Shown piece after piece: positions 33,123 through 44,170 of a stretch of DNA of 64,000 bases. The DNA is from Agaricus subrufescens (Eukaryota > Basidiomycota > Agaricomycetes > Agaricales > Agaricaceae): contig CM057063.1 of assembly GCA_029945375.1 (NCBI GenBank), forward strand, positions 186,001 through 250,000, written 5' to 3'. Every line of letters begins with the position of its first letter. Position 1 is the first letter of the stretch. The notes beneath the pieces were generated by a model that was not told the DNA's origin, made no database searches, and saw nothing but the letters and a program-made list of their open reading frames with translations. Position numbers and translations under genes: made by a program.

Positions 33123-36100
33123 TCTTCTGGCTCAAAACCGAGGCGGGATTTTCCTAATTTTGTGAATGTTTTTGTATATTTTAGTCAGAGTAGGGTTCCT
33201 AAAAAGTCGTCAGTAGTGAGCGTGGAAGATTCTGTAAAATCCGTCAAGTCAAGTCGACATCGACAAACATAAGACCTGCTCACTTGTACAATTCTGGTTT
33301 TAGAAGGGGTTATATCGCGGACAAGAGGGGAACGCTGAAGCGAGGAGGAGTGGTGGGAGAGAAATAAGGGACGCCCAAGTTGAACTTTGATCACGTGAAT
33401 TTGAGTGTAGATTCCCGCTTCCCTGGCGTCTCTGACCCCGCCTTACGACCCTAGCTTTCTCGATGAGTGTTTGTTTCGTCACCGTTCTGGCCACGCTGGG
33501 AACCGCAAGGCCATGCTGCAGGGCACGTTTTGCCAGTTTTCAGCCTTGAGTCTTTCATTCAGGGTGATCTATTTATATCTGCTAATCTCATTTCGATCAT
33601 CCATTCATCTCATCATATCTAAATTGGCCATACCCCCCGCGATCATGATCATAGACCGTCCGCATACGACCTGAGGCTTAAATATCTCATCGATGGCTGT
33701 GCTTAAAGTCTTGCTGCCGCTAGTCTCCCCTTAGGCATGGTATAAGCAACACGTGCCGGTGCTTGTCACGGACCACTCAGTACAGGAGCTTAGAGAGGCC
33801 CCAGCAAATGCTTTCTATGAGTCAGGCTGTCTATGTATCCAAAATTCAGGGGTGTATACTCGTGAAATACTCATCCGGACTCGTGCCCCACACGAACAAC
33901 CCACTTTGACTGTGCACACTCACTCGGATGACATTACGTTATTTACGCCGCAGCATTCTCCCTAGTGCAGTACTAGTGTTAATCTCGTCTTTTCCTGGTC
34001 GTCCCTATTGATACCGCTGCTCATCTACTTCTCTTCCGCCATGTTCTCTCCCTTCTTTCGTTCTGTGCAAGCCGGCCGAGCCGAGTTTACTTTCCTACCG
34101 CCTACTCGCATATTGTCTAACGTGGCTGGCCAATACAATATCATACTCATACTCTACCATAACACACAGGACACAAAGATGAAGGTATAACATGTAAATC
34201 AAACAAGGTAGGTTACTAGTGCCCAATTTTCTAGTCGCGGACCGCAAATCTCATCCTAGTTAGTCTCTAATCACGATGACTACACGTGTACTCACATTCT
34301 ATTTCTACAAGAAGTAATGAACGGATGAAGTAATAAACGGAAGAACTTATAAACTGCCCTTCTAATGAAACACATGGCCTGCACCAAACAATACTCAAGA
34401 CCTATTCATAAGCTAGTTCCGAAACTCCCCCACTGACAGAACCTTCCACATGTTACCTATCAAAACTTTTTCACAGCGTCCACCACGCTGGACAGGAGCA
34501 GAAGAAGAAGCCACGTCAAATTACTCCGGGTCTATCCCCCAACCTGTCAACTATCATTCCCGTCCCAATGGCGGGTCGGCAGAGGTTCAACTAATCCACC
34601 TCTAGCAACACTCCCTTTTCCCACCCCCAACAAAAGAAGCCGATCAGTATACAATATCCCTAAGAATAAACATCAAGCTGAAACTCACACCGAAGGTTAA
34701 ATGCCAATTCATTAGATAAAAAAGAAAACAAGGGCCACTAGTGACTTCAACTTCATGTCGTGACCGCCAAGCCATCGGCTTTCTCCAGATACATTTCTAC
34801 AGAAGAAAAAACAAAACACCCACCCCCACGACAATTTCGACTGAATGCAACTCGTAATCAATCTTGATAGATCACCAGGTACGCAAAATCAAATCAAGGG
34901 GAGTAATGGTACAACTGTTACATTCCAACTCGCAATTGTATTTTTTTTTCCACTCTTCTTACCCGGACAGTCATCAATAATCTGTCATCACCTCGTCCCG
35001 AGAAAACAACAAACCTCCACCATCCAAAAACCGCCTTGACACTTGACCCCATCTCACCTCACACAAACCCAGAAATACCCATTCAAAACATCTCAAGTCT
35101 AAAAATGGAGCGATGTTCTCGGGGAAATCACCGCCTTCTCCAAGTACCGATGGGTCCAGAATTAAAATTGAACAAAAAGTCCCACAACTTACCTGTCATT
35201 CTCCAACACTTTTCCATGTGAAAGCCCCGCATGTTCACTAATTCAGGGACTAAGAATCACACGAAGTAATGGTGTGTTCTCATCAATGTATAGATGGAAA
35301 GATGGTGCATGAGGGAACAAGTATCGAATGAGGGAAAGATGCAGAATTACACCTATGACGATCGTGATAACTATAATTAGAATGGTTAGTATGCTACATG
35401 CTCCATGTTCACCCACACTATGGGCCGCTAAAAATCTGATTGTTGTGAATTGCAACCGAACAAAACGTATTCAGTTCAGAGGCCGAGACCGTGAAAAATG
35501 CAGACACACGTTTCATATATTAATTAGTTATGAATGTAACGAAATCATGAGAAAAAGAGACAGGGGAAGGAGTACAGGTAGATAAGTGGCTATGCAGCAG
35601 GAACGCCAGGTAGAAAAGAGAAGGAAAAAAACGTAAATATAAAATGTCATTAGCAACAAACAGGCACCATTCAGTACGTTTTAATAACCCTTTCTGCGAA
35701 AGCAATCGGATAACGGAGGAAACGGAGACAACATAGCAACGACATGCACTTCGACGATTATTATATAGAAAAAGGGTGAGAGAGAGATAGTAGAGGTTAA
35801 GGCAGAAGGCGATAAAGAAACAGCAAAAAACAAAAAAGCAACATCTCATAACCGAGAAGCGATAGGGAAAGAGGTATCCGAAGAATAACGAGGACGATAA
35901 TGCGAGGAAAGGAGAAAGAAAATACGTTTGTAGAAAAAATTTGCGGTATAAAGACATTTGAAACAGATTTGTGCGGACGACAGCAATAGCAACGACATTT
36001 GAGAACACTTGATGCGAGGAACCGATGAACTGGGTAATCGATGGGGAGGCGTGTAAGAGACAGATAATTCCACTAATATGCAAGAGACGGCAGAAACCTC

Positions 36101-36242
36101 TATAGAAACCATCAGTCAATCATGTAAAATCGCTTAGGAAAACAACAAATACCTAAAATGGACAACAGGGAAATTAAATCGCCCCGTTTTCTCCTTTCAA
36201 ACATGTTTTTTTTTAAAAAAAAAAAGCAGCTTTCTTCGTAAT
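33123..36242. other. 3.1-kb intergenic region, no gene seen
   Basis: The right part is probably the long 3' flank of the forkhead gene and the left part the promoter of the membrane-protein gene; a short A/T-rich palindromic run lies at 36207-36226. A 199-codon ORF (35520-36119, minus) is Phe/Leu/Tyr-rich because of T-rich sequence and has no domain. I see nothing else that can be supported. Confidence 0.45.
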
Positions 36243-38353
36243 TCACATACTCATCCTATCCACTTCGGGACTCCCGCTGGAATCCGATGAGTTTGACATT
36301 GTGTCCGCACCCCTATGAGCCATGTCTCTCACCGTAGCATGCATATACGATGACGACGATTGTTGACGCTGAGGTCCAATTGCGAACCTTCCTTCTCCCC
36401 CCGATCCATACATGTTCGACGGTGAGGGAAACGAAGGCTGTCCGAATGTCGGTTGCGTAGGTGGCCTAGCAGAGGTTTGACTATGACTAAAATATGATGA
36501 GTGTGAGGGAGGAAGAGCAGAGGTAGAATAGTGTTGTTGATAATATGAGGACGGTCCCAAATAAGGTGTAGAAGTCGATGAAGCTGTAGCTGTAGCACCA
36601 ATGGCAGAAGGGGATGAACCCGCGATCACAGACTGAGGATTAGCAGAAGTTGTAGTAGTAGAGGTACGTGGTGTGAGATGATGATGATTAGGGCTGCGGT
36701 GGCGATGATGAAGCGTAGAAGACGAAGAAGACGCCTGCGCTAGTTGTGGTGGTGCAGAAACCGTCGCTGTAGACGTAGGATAATCCAACTCGCCTACGGG
36801 TGTCGATGAAGGAGGAGTACCAGCGGGAGGAGTCCCACCTACAGGACTAATGCTAGCAGCAGCCGAAGCGCCACCGGAAGTTATGCCAGTGGTCCCGGGT
36901 ATCGAAGGTTGTCCGAGAGTGAGCCTCGTATAAGGACCTCTCCTCGTACCTTTCCCTCTTTTCCCCTTTGATCGGGAAGATGAAGCACCATCATCCACAT
37001 CTTGCTCCCCATCGGAAGAATCTACCACCTGGTTACCGATACCACCAGGGAGGTCCCGAGTCCCGTTATAAGGAGCAGCATTCCTCCTCTTACGTCTACG
37101 TTCGCGTTTGTAGCCTTCACCCTTGGAAATATCGACAGACCAATACCGTCCTTTTCCAGGTTCTGTGATGGGTCGGTCGCAGGAGCGGAAAACTTGATTA
37201 AGGGACAAATTGTGTCGAATTGAGTTCTGAACCCTGGGTCAGGATCGGGCGAAAAAAAAAAAAAAAATTGACGCACCTTCCAGGCCGAGCTTCTTAGACT
37301 GGCAAAATAGATAAAGCGATCCTCTAGGGCTTGATAGATCTCTTGAAGTGTCAACCTGCCTCTTGGACTTCCATGTATGGCAAGCTTAACGAGAATTGGT
37401 AACGGTTGTTGAGGCTTCTGTCCAGGCGGCGGGTCGGGTAAAGCCCACAGGTCAACCGGTGTCCCATCAGCAATGCCAATCTGCATCCTTAAATACCTGT
37501 CCGTTTCATGCCACTGACGCGTGCGTTCAGGTGGCTCAGGTGGGGGTTCAGATACTTGAGGCCGAGGCTGGTCCGGTTGTTCAACGTGGATCTGAGGGGA
37601 AGAGGCTTCCGGGCCCGTTGACATGGGTGGTTCCACTGGAACCGGAGGAAGAGAGGGAGAGTGAGAGTGAGAGTAATGCTGCACCGGGGTATAGTGACCT
37701 TGAGCTACACTGAGATCGGAGCCATCAGAGGACGGTGAGCTAGGTAGGTCTCGTTGGAAAGGGGGAGCAATGGGAGGACGGGGAGGCTGAGGCGGAGGGG
37801 CATAGTGCGCAGACTGCTGGTAGTTGAAATGGCGCTGCGCAGCGATGGCGAGAGGAGGTGGGGCAGTATAGTGGGGAGGGATGTACGGGGAGTCGTTCAT
37901 GATATCTGGTTGCCCAGAGGGGTATGACAGACGACTGTATTCGGGTGTATAGCCATCATCGTAAGCGTGAGTGTATTCACTCGCATAAGCGCGGTGTCGA
38001 TTCGCCTGGACACGAACCAAATTAGTCCGAGGTCAATCCGGGGGAGGGTGCGAAAGCGCTGTGGGGCAAGGACTTACGGGGTCGGAGGAGTGAGAGTAGG
38101 AGTTGTCTGGGGGAAGAGAGTAAGAAAGAGGGCTCGGATGACCTATGGGCTGATCCTGGCTCCTGGGGGGGAGGTATGGCTCGTCGGTCAGAGAGAGCAC
38201 GCGGGAGTCGGGCGAGCCAACGGAGAGAAGGGCATCCCTAGGAGGAGGGTGGCCGAGGGAGTGGGCCTCCGAGCCCTCGGAGGACGAGTAGTAGTGTTCC
38301 GACACGGCGTTTTGGTGTGAGGGGAAGGTGAGAGGAATTTGATGAGAGAACAT
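36243..38353 (-). CDS. Forkhead (winged-helix) transcription factor (662 aa)
   Basis: Three exons (38353-38078, 38005-37277, 37226-36243) join in phase 0 to 662 codons. The forkhead domain lies at about residues 294-383: [29 protein letters not shown], then an intron just before [13 protein letters not shown], then GKGRYWSVD and a basic tail [19 protein letters not shown] is the recognition-helix signature, and the Lys/Arg tail fits a nuclear localisation signal. Flanks are long and disordered: Pro/Ser/His/Tyr-rich before the domain, Ser/Thr/Gly-rich after it, with short His and Thr runs. The protein should bind DNA and regulate transcription. Fungal relatives control cell cycle, meiosis or fruiting-body development; which applies here cannot be told. 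The second intron holds a 15-nt A/T run. Confidence 0.85.
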
Positions 38354-40339
38354 CTGGGGGCGGATAGGTCCGAGGTTTTATGAAAACACGGACCCACAGG
38401 GACAAATGGGGTGACGCGGGTGATGCCAGCGAGGGAACACATGACCGCGGCGCAACAAAGCAAGAGTACAAGGACACGGCGGACAAGGGTGAGTGGGGCT
38501 GGACGACGGATACAGGCACACGGCAACATACCATGGGCGAGCCTACGGACATGAGGAGTAGCATAGACAGGGCGGGCGGACAAAGCAGGGGCAGGGCGAG
38601 AGGACACGCGGAGAGAGAGCAGCGCGGGGGAGGGTAGAGAACTGGACACACAGAGGCTGAACCGGGGGCCTTTTATGCTGGCGAAGGGTGCCTGGCCTGC
38701 CATCACGCCGCATCAGTGTCTGTGCTGGGGACCTACAGCTTTTTGCCATTAACAGCAGGCGCGGGCGCCGCATGGCTTGGCAGGATTGGGGCGGACCCAG
38801 TTCGGGTGGGAACTTTGCTTTTGGCACGCGCTCCATATGGCAGCGCGCCTGATGGCGGCGCCAAAATTGCCAGAAGCGGCAGGTGGCGGGCTTTGTGGAC
38901 CCCTCCGTCCTCTGTGGGTCCCCCGTGTGTCCCCCAATCCGCCCCGTTCTTTCTGGGCACGATTGGTCCGCACCTGCTTTTTGCCCATTGGCTCCTCCCC
39001 GTCACATGACGCCTCCCACGCACTCGCCCGCCACCCGCGCCCGCTGGCCCGCCGCGGCGCCCGCCACCACCCGTCCGCTGGCCGTCCGCAACAGAAACTC
39101 ACTCACCACTCGTTTCCCGCGCAAGGGCCCCCCTTTTCGCTCCGAACACCCGACGCGCCGGTTAGTGCCAGATCGGGGGTCCACGGCAACGTCCACGGCG
39201 ATCTCTGTGTCTGTCGATGACGGTGGTGTGAACCTCTTGCCACGCATACCAGCTTGCAGGGATCGTTGATTACGTAATATATGCGCCTCCCCGGCTTATC
39301 ACTGGCTATCAATTCCTCCACATCTCATATACTGGTCATGCTGGCGCCTCTCCGCTCGCTCGGCACAACGTACATCCTGGCCTTGTACCACATCTGGCCA
39401 ACATAGCAGCGGGGGCTTGATCGCTTCTTCGGCAACGACCTCCCTTGCTTTGTTCGACCCTTACGTGTCCATGTTGACTCACGCTTACCCTGCGCTTGGA
39501 CTCTTGGGAAAACTCAAATAACCCAGAACGCTATAATGGCGTATACCAATCGCCGTACTAGCCTGGCATTTATACTATATCCGCTCCCAATTTTTTTTTT
39601 GCCCGCGTTCACAGCAACTGCCAACTACCAGGGCCCCATAATTAAATTACCTGCGTGGAGAGCCTGCTCTTCGGCCAACTGCTCGCAGGCGCTATCGGAT
39701 CTTCGATCATTGCCGAACCGCCTCACTCGACACCCTCACACGTGAAACCGATTTCCGGTTTACACGTCAAGATCTATGACAGCCGTCGATTTATATTGAA
39801 ATGATCCTTCTCTCTTGAGCCTTTTTGTCATCCCTTGCCATGGCTACGTGGTCCTCTAAACAAAGTGGCGCGCTGCTTACCACGTAGTGTCAGAAAAACC
39901 CAATTATACAAATATGGTGATTTGGCTTCATCACAGCGCTGATAGGGCTATGCTCGTGCGATTTACTGTCATCTTACCGTCACCTCACTCCTATCAATCG
40001 GTGCCATCTGATCATCCAGGAGTCCACTTACGCGACGCTTCCTGTTGCAATCACCGCCTCAGAAACGACTATTTGCTTCCGCTTAATTCCCTTGGATTTT
40101 CGGATTTTTCTTCTCCACAGTCCACGATACCAAAGATGGGTTGCCTGTTGCTCCGAAATTCTTCATATTCGCTTCAAGATATCATTCCGAACAAACGCAT
40201 CAAGCCACAGAACTAGACTCTCTAGCTGCAACGTATTTTTAGATAGGGAAAGGGACCGACTCTTAGCCTATCACGAGGTATCATCTGGACTCAGAGTAAT
40301 AGCATAGATGTGCCCGAAACACCAGTAGCTCCTCTCTAA
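38354..40339. other. Intergenic region with a GC-rich island
   Basis: Bases of about 38640-39250 are markedly richer in G+C and CpG than the surroundings, giving overlapping ORFs of 80-147 codons on both strands, none with a domain. This probably is the forkhead 5' UTR and promoter. 39300-40339 shows no coding signal. Confidence 0.45.
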
Positions 40340-40885
40340 TCATTCTTCAGGTGTATCAAACCACTCCCCGTAAAAATGATGATAGATCTTGTTCAATTTC
40401 ACCATATTTATCCAATTTATCGAGTTGAAACTGATTTTAAAATGTGAGCCTTTTCTAGAAAGAACATAAAGGTTTTTTTGCTCCATTAAAGGGTACTCGT
40501 ATTGTAACCCCTGCCAACGCTCTCTGGGAATAATGTACTTGAAAAGTCCGCCAACGTGTTTTTGCACATGTGCACCATCGTAATAAGTGGGAGGGGCGCC
40601 GCTGGACTGTGATTGGTGCAATTTTTGACTTCCGCGAGGATTTCGGAAAGAGCTTGAAAATCGGACAGCAGATATGCTCACTATCGTCAGTATCTGAACC
40701 TAAAGTGGTAACTTACTGTTTTCAAGCACAGTAACGAGAGCAGTGGGGCCATACACTACAATTTCTTATGTTATCACCGCTCGATTGACCGCAATTTTTG
40801 GGAATGCTTGTGGAAAACAGCGTTTTGGGGTTAGAGAGAAAAAAGTGGGAGAAAGAGGCGTATGGAATCTCTTACGAAAGTCCAT
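40340..40885 (-). CDS. Hypothetical small protein (129 aa)
   Basis: A three-exon model (40885-40876, 40755-40717, 40680-40340) gives 129 residues. The introns have GTAAGA/TTGTAG and GTAAGT/GATAG ends, and the second is only 36 nt. A TATA-like ATAAAAAG lies at about 41000-41007, roughly 115 bp upstream. The N-terminus is hydrophobic (MDFLYGPTALVTVLEN). The middle is Ser-rich and the C-terminal half aromatic and basic (FNSINWINMVKLNKIYHHFYGEWF). I do not recognise it. The third exon is an uninterrupted 113-codon frame, so coding is plausible, but the start and first two exons are uncertain. Confidence 0.4.
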
Positions 40886-41424
40886 ATGTGACCGAATATT
40901 GTGTCGCCTGCTGCGGTAGGGAGTAATACTGCACTGAGTCCGATGTCGCGTTGGGTCGGAGTTATCCCCAAAAAGAATTGAGAAAGAGCATAGCAGCGGC
41001 TTTTTATCCTTCTGTTAGTATGAAGGCCTAGGGTCATTGAGATTTTTCCGTAAATGTGTCAGAAATGGATAAAGTTTTACGAACGCTTCAACGTTCTGAA
41101 AAGAATATACCTAGGTTTCACCAACGTACCTAGGTTTCATATACGAAACTCTCCATGATTCACGATGTGCTCGGAAGAGCAGTGATACGCCGACAGAATC
41201 TCATATCTCGTTCTCATACGGCGTATATCGATGAGTTAATGTGGGCGCATCAACCTTCCTGCATCAAAAAAATCCCATGCCTTGATAAACTATATCATTA
41301 AGAAGCATACACTGAGTAGAAGAAGGGTTTAGTAGATAAGACCGGTATATTCAATCCGGCATATCAAAAATACAGATAACGTACATCAGAAATAAAGTAG
41401 TAGAAAGTCCGTATAATTTCATTG

Positions 41425-42215
41425 CTACCAATCATTATTTGATCGGCTACGCTTGAGATCACTCCGCCGCATTTTATCGGCTTTTCGTCTGGCTTTTTCC
41501 GCTTTTTGGAAATTTTCTACTTTCTTTTTTTGAGCCTCTGAGGGCTCGTTTTTGATGAGAGCTTTTGAAGCGGCTAAAATCGTCGCGTGTAACTTGACGG
41601 AATATATATAAGCATTTGTATGATTTTTCTGGCCAAGATTGGGAATACCGACCTTGGCTAAACAATCCTCGACATTCTGGGCCTGAGAACGCGTCGTGGT
41701 TGATGAAACTTGTATGGAATGAGACGAAGAGACGTAGTACGGCTGAACCAGATGAAAAAATATGAAAAAGGCATGGACTCAGGGGATAGACACCTACGCA
41801 TTGTCGGAGTTCGGATCGTGCCCATGCAGGAATCCAAGAGCTGTTTAGCGAACACTTGACCACAGCCTTCGTGTTCACTTTGTTAACATTCTATGTAACC
41901 CAATAGCAACAAGAACATCAGCTTCTCTCCGATCAAAGCGCTTCATTCGCTGAGTACCTGACCGCCGGGACCGGAACTTCTTGCAAATTGCAATTCAACA
42001 GAGTTTCTAGGTATTGTTGCTGCTTGGAATTCGGAAATCCATAACCGCGCTTTTGCGGTATCCTCCGGCGTTTCTAGCACACTAAGACTCGGAGGGGTCG
42101 GAAGAGAACTAGTGTACCGGCATAATAGACCCTTGAATGGCGTGCGTAGACTTCGAAGAGCCACAAGAGACATGTTCTTCGGTGAATATGGACGTTCCGT
42201 CAAAGGCGATGTCAA
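41425..42215 (-). CDS. Mitochondrial class I release-factor-like peptidyl-tRNA hydrolase (ICT1/Pth4-type, 202 aa)
   Basis: Four exons (42215-41958, 41890-41798, 41742-41653, 41592-41425) join in phase 0 to 202 codons. The catalytic GGQ lies at residues 84-86 in SSGPGGQNVNKVNTKA, split by intron 1 directly after Gln; this is the hallmark of ICT1/Pth4/YaeJ proteins that rescue stalled mitochondrial ribosomes by peptidyl-tRNA hydrolysis. The protein ends in the Lys/Arg-rich tail (AEKARRKADKMRRSDLKRSRS) that ICT1 relatives insert in the mRNA channel. It lacks the codon-recognition domain of true release factors. Residues 1-35 are basic with few acids (MSLVALRSLRTPFKGLLCRY from a second ATG), fitting a mitochondrial presequence. 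The start is 69 bp from the divergent gene at 42285. Confidence 0.85.
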
Positions 42216-42284
42216 ACAAAAGCAAATAAAGCTATGTATAACTCACTCTCCAGAATCGCCGTCGCGCCTTGATTCACAGCCACC
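42216..42284. promoter_or_regulatory. Compact bidirectional promoter, 69 bp between start codons
   Basis: Start codons at 42215 (minus) and 42285 (plus) leave only 69 bp. If the second ICT1 ATG (42173) is used, the gap is about 110 bp. The two genes probably share control elements within this gap and overlapping 5' ends. Confidence 0.55.
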
Positions 42285-43691
42285 ATGAGTGCCCGCATGC
42301 CCTTCGTGCCCCTTGGCTCCGCTCCACCCAAGACTCCGGCACCTGGGCCTGTGCCGTCGTTTATCGCGAACCTTTCTCACCCTTTACATCGTGGATCTGG
42401 TCAACTGGACGCAGCCAACCCCCTCCCGCTCGCAGGTATCCTCGGACAACGAACTGTATCGCATGGCGCCTCTGCTTCAAAGAATATTTCTAGCCTTGAT
42501 ATTATTCGCTCTCAGACTACAGCCCCTGCAAAATGCGTTTCTCCGACAATCCAGCTAGGAGCTGATCAGCAGACGGGCGACAATAATCTTGACAGAATTA
42601 TTTCCCCCACTCCGCTTCGTGTCTCTGACCACAAGTCGCCTTTGTTAGCCTCTTCTGCTGAGAAGTTCAAGACTCCCGATCATCAATTTCACTATAATGA
42701 CTCTTTTGGAACGTCTCCGGACCACTCTACAGGCTCTTTTGGGTTTTCGAACGCGCATATATCCACTGACGCACATCAACGAGGGCCCCCTGTTCATCAA
42801 TTGCCTTCTCCCGTCTCGTTTGATCAATCCAGACCCCCTACTGATCACTTCCAACTGAACACTACTGCGTCTTTCCAAACTTCCACTCCCTATATGCGCG
42901 GTCATGAAACTGAATTCATCCGAGCTCAAAGAGTCTTTCCGCAAAACAATTATGGCCAGAGGAACCGTCATGCGGTGCAACAACAGGTTGAAACTTCGAT
43001 GATCCGCAAACGCTCTCGGGAACGTTATGCGATCGAAAACTGCGAACAAGACCAGACCAGTAAACGTCAGAAGGTCGCACAACATCTTCAAGTACTTGAT
43101 TTACTGGCCTCATCGCTATCTGCTATTCTAATGATCGAAAGGATGTTGAACGTCCCACTGATGTTTCAACTCCTGTCGACCATGCTGACCTTGCAGGATC
43201 TGATACCTTGTCTCATCAATGCGTATTAAGTCAAGTATTTCCTGGTGAAGTCGAGAATTTCTTGCGTGGTCGAATGGAAGACTTTGGTAGCCGGGTTCGG
43301 TTTTGGCAAGACGCTTCTGAAGAAGAGTGGGAGCAAGGTCTCGAAGGTGTGTTACAGCCTGCAAGTGAAGCTCACGCATTACTCAGTCGACCCACAGAAC
43401 TCAAAGGAAGGTTTAGCAATCTGCTGCAAAAGGTATCGAGTACCCGTTTCTAGGATTTCCATTGTGAATCTCACGCAAATCGTCTCATAGACCGAGGACT
43501 ATATGAAGTATTTGTACCCGGAGTGATTCCCTAGTGTTTGCTGATGAATTTCTAGGAGGAAACATAAAGTGTTTACCAAACTTGAAGACCGTATAAAGCA
43601 ACATGAGGAATTACTTATAGATCGTGAAAAGGCATTGCAAGCTGCGAAGGAAAATATGCTTGATATCTGTAAGAACGTGGTGGCCGGATGA
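42285..43691 (+). CDS. Uncharacterised, probably nuclear, C-terminal coiled-coil protein (421 aa)
   Basis: Four exons (42285-43091, 43142-43432, 43491-43522, 43556-43691) join in frame to 421 codons. Residues 1-240 are disordered, rich in Ser, Pro, His and Gln. A basic motif RKRSRERY...SKRQK near 250-265 looks like a nuclear localisation signal. The C-terminal third is helical: VFPGEVENFLRGRMEDFGSR, then WEQGLEG, RFSNLLQKTEDYMKYL and a coiled coil EDRIKQHEELLIDREKALQAA. The layout, a disordered N-terminus plus a short conserved helical C-terminus, recalls meiotic or kinetochore-type small scaffolds such as Ecm11, but I cannot confirm that assignment. It is head-to-head with the ICT1-like gene. 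Intron 3 is only 33 nt. Confidence 0.6.
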
Positions 43692-44170
43692 AGAAGGACT
43701 GTGTTTCTGGCGAGCGGGTATTCCTCCCGGATTCTTGTTGCTCTCTTTCTAAATTAGTTGGTCTGTTCTGAGATCGGTGTTTTCTTTCATTGCTTTCGAT
43801 GTTCGATACCGACTGATTAACGTTGCAAATAATGAATACATTAGTGCTTGTACATTCAGCCCCGGTTTCGATCTGAACCTTACTTTTTACTTCAACTCTG
43901 GCGAACGAAATGATTAAATTCAAACCTCCTGAGATAGTATAGAGCTGGATTGCAATTTATAATTATCCCAAACTTTAAAATTCATTCCATCAGAAGGAAT
44001 AACGGAATACACTTTTTGTATCCTTTGGGGTCAACAGCTGGATCGTCAGACGTGCGAATCACAGAACATTAGGAATTTGTCTTTTGATATGAAAGGTATG
44101 TCCTTCAATACAGAACCGCAGTAGTACCCCATAGACTGATGACTGTCGGTAATCGCAAGTACGCTCTACA
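43692..44170. other. Intergenic stretch between converging genes
   Basis: About 480 bp of 3' flanks between the coiled-coil gene and NACHT gene N3. No gene or strong structure seen. Confidence 0.5.

Noticed and set aside
35520..36119. 199-codon minus-strand ORF rich in Phe, Leu and Tyr
   Set aside because: Composition follows from T-rich DNA in the 3' flank of the forkhead gene. There is no organised set of membrane helices, no domain and no splice partner.
38716..39321. Several overlapping 70-147 codon ORFs on both strands
   Set aside because: Long frames are expected by chance in GC-rich sequence. They overlap in opposite directions and show no domain.
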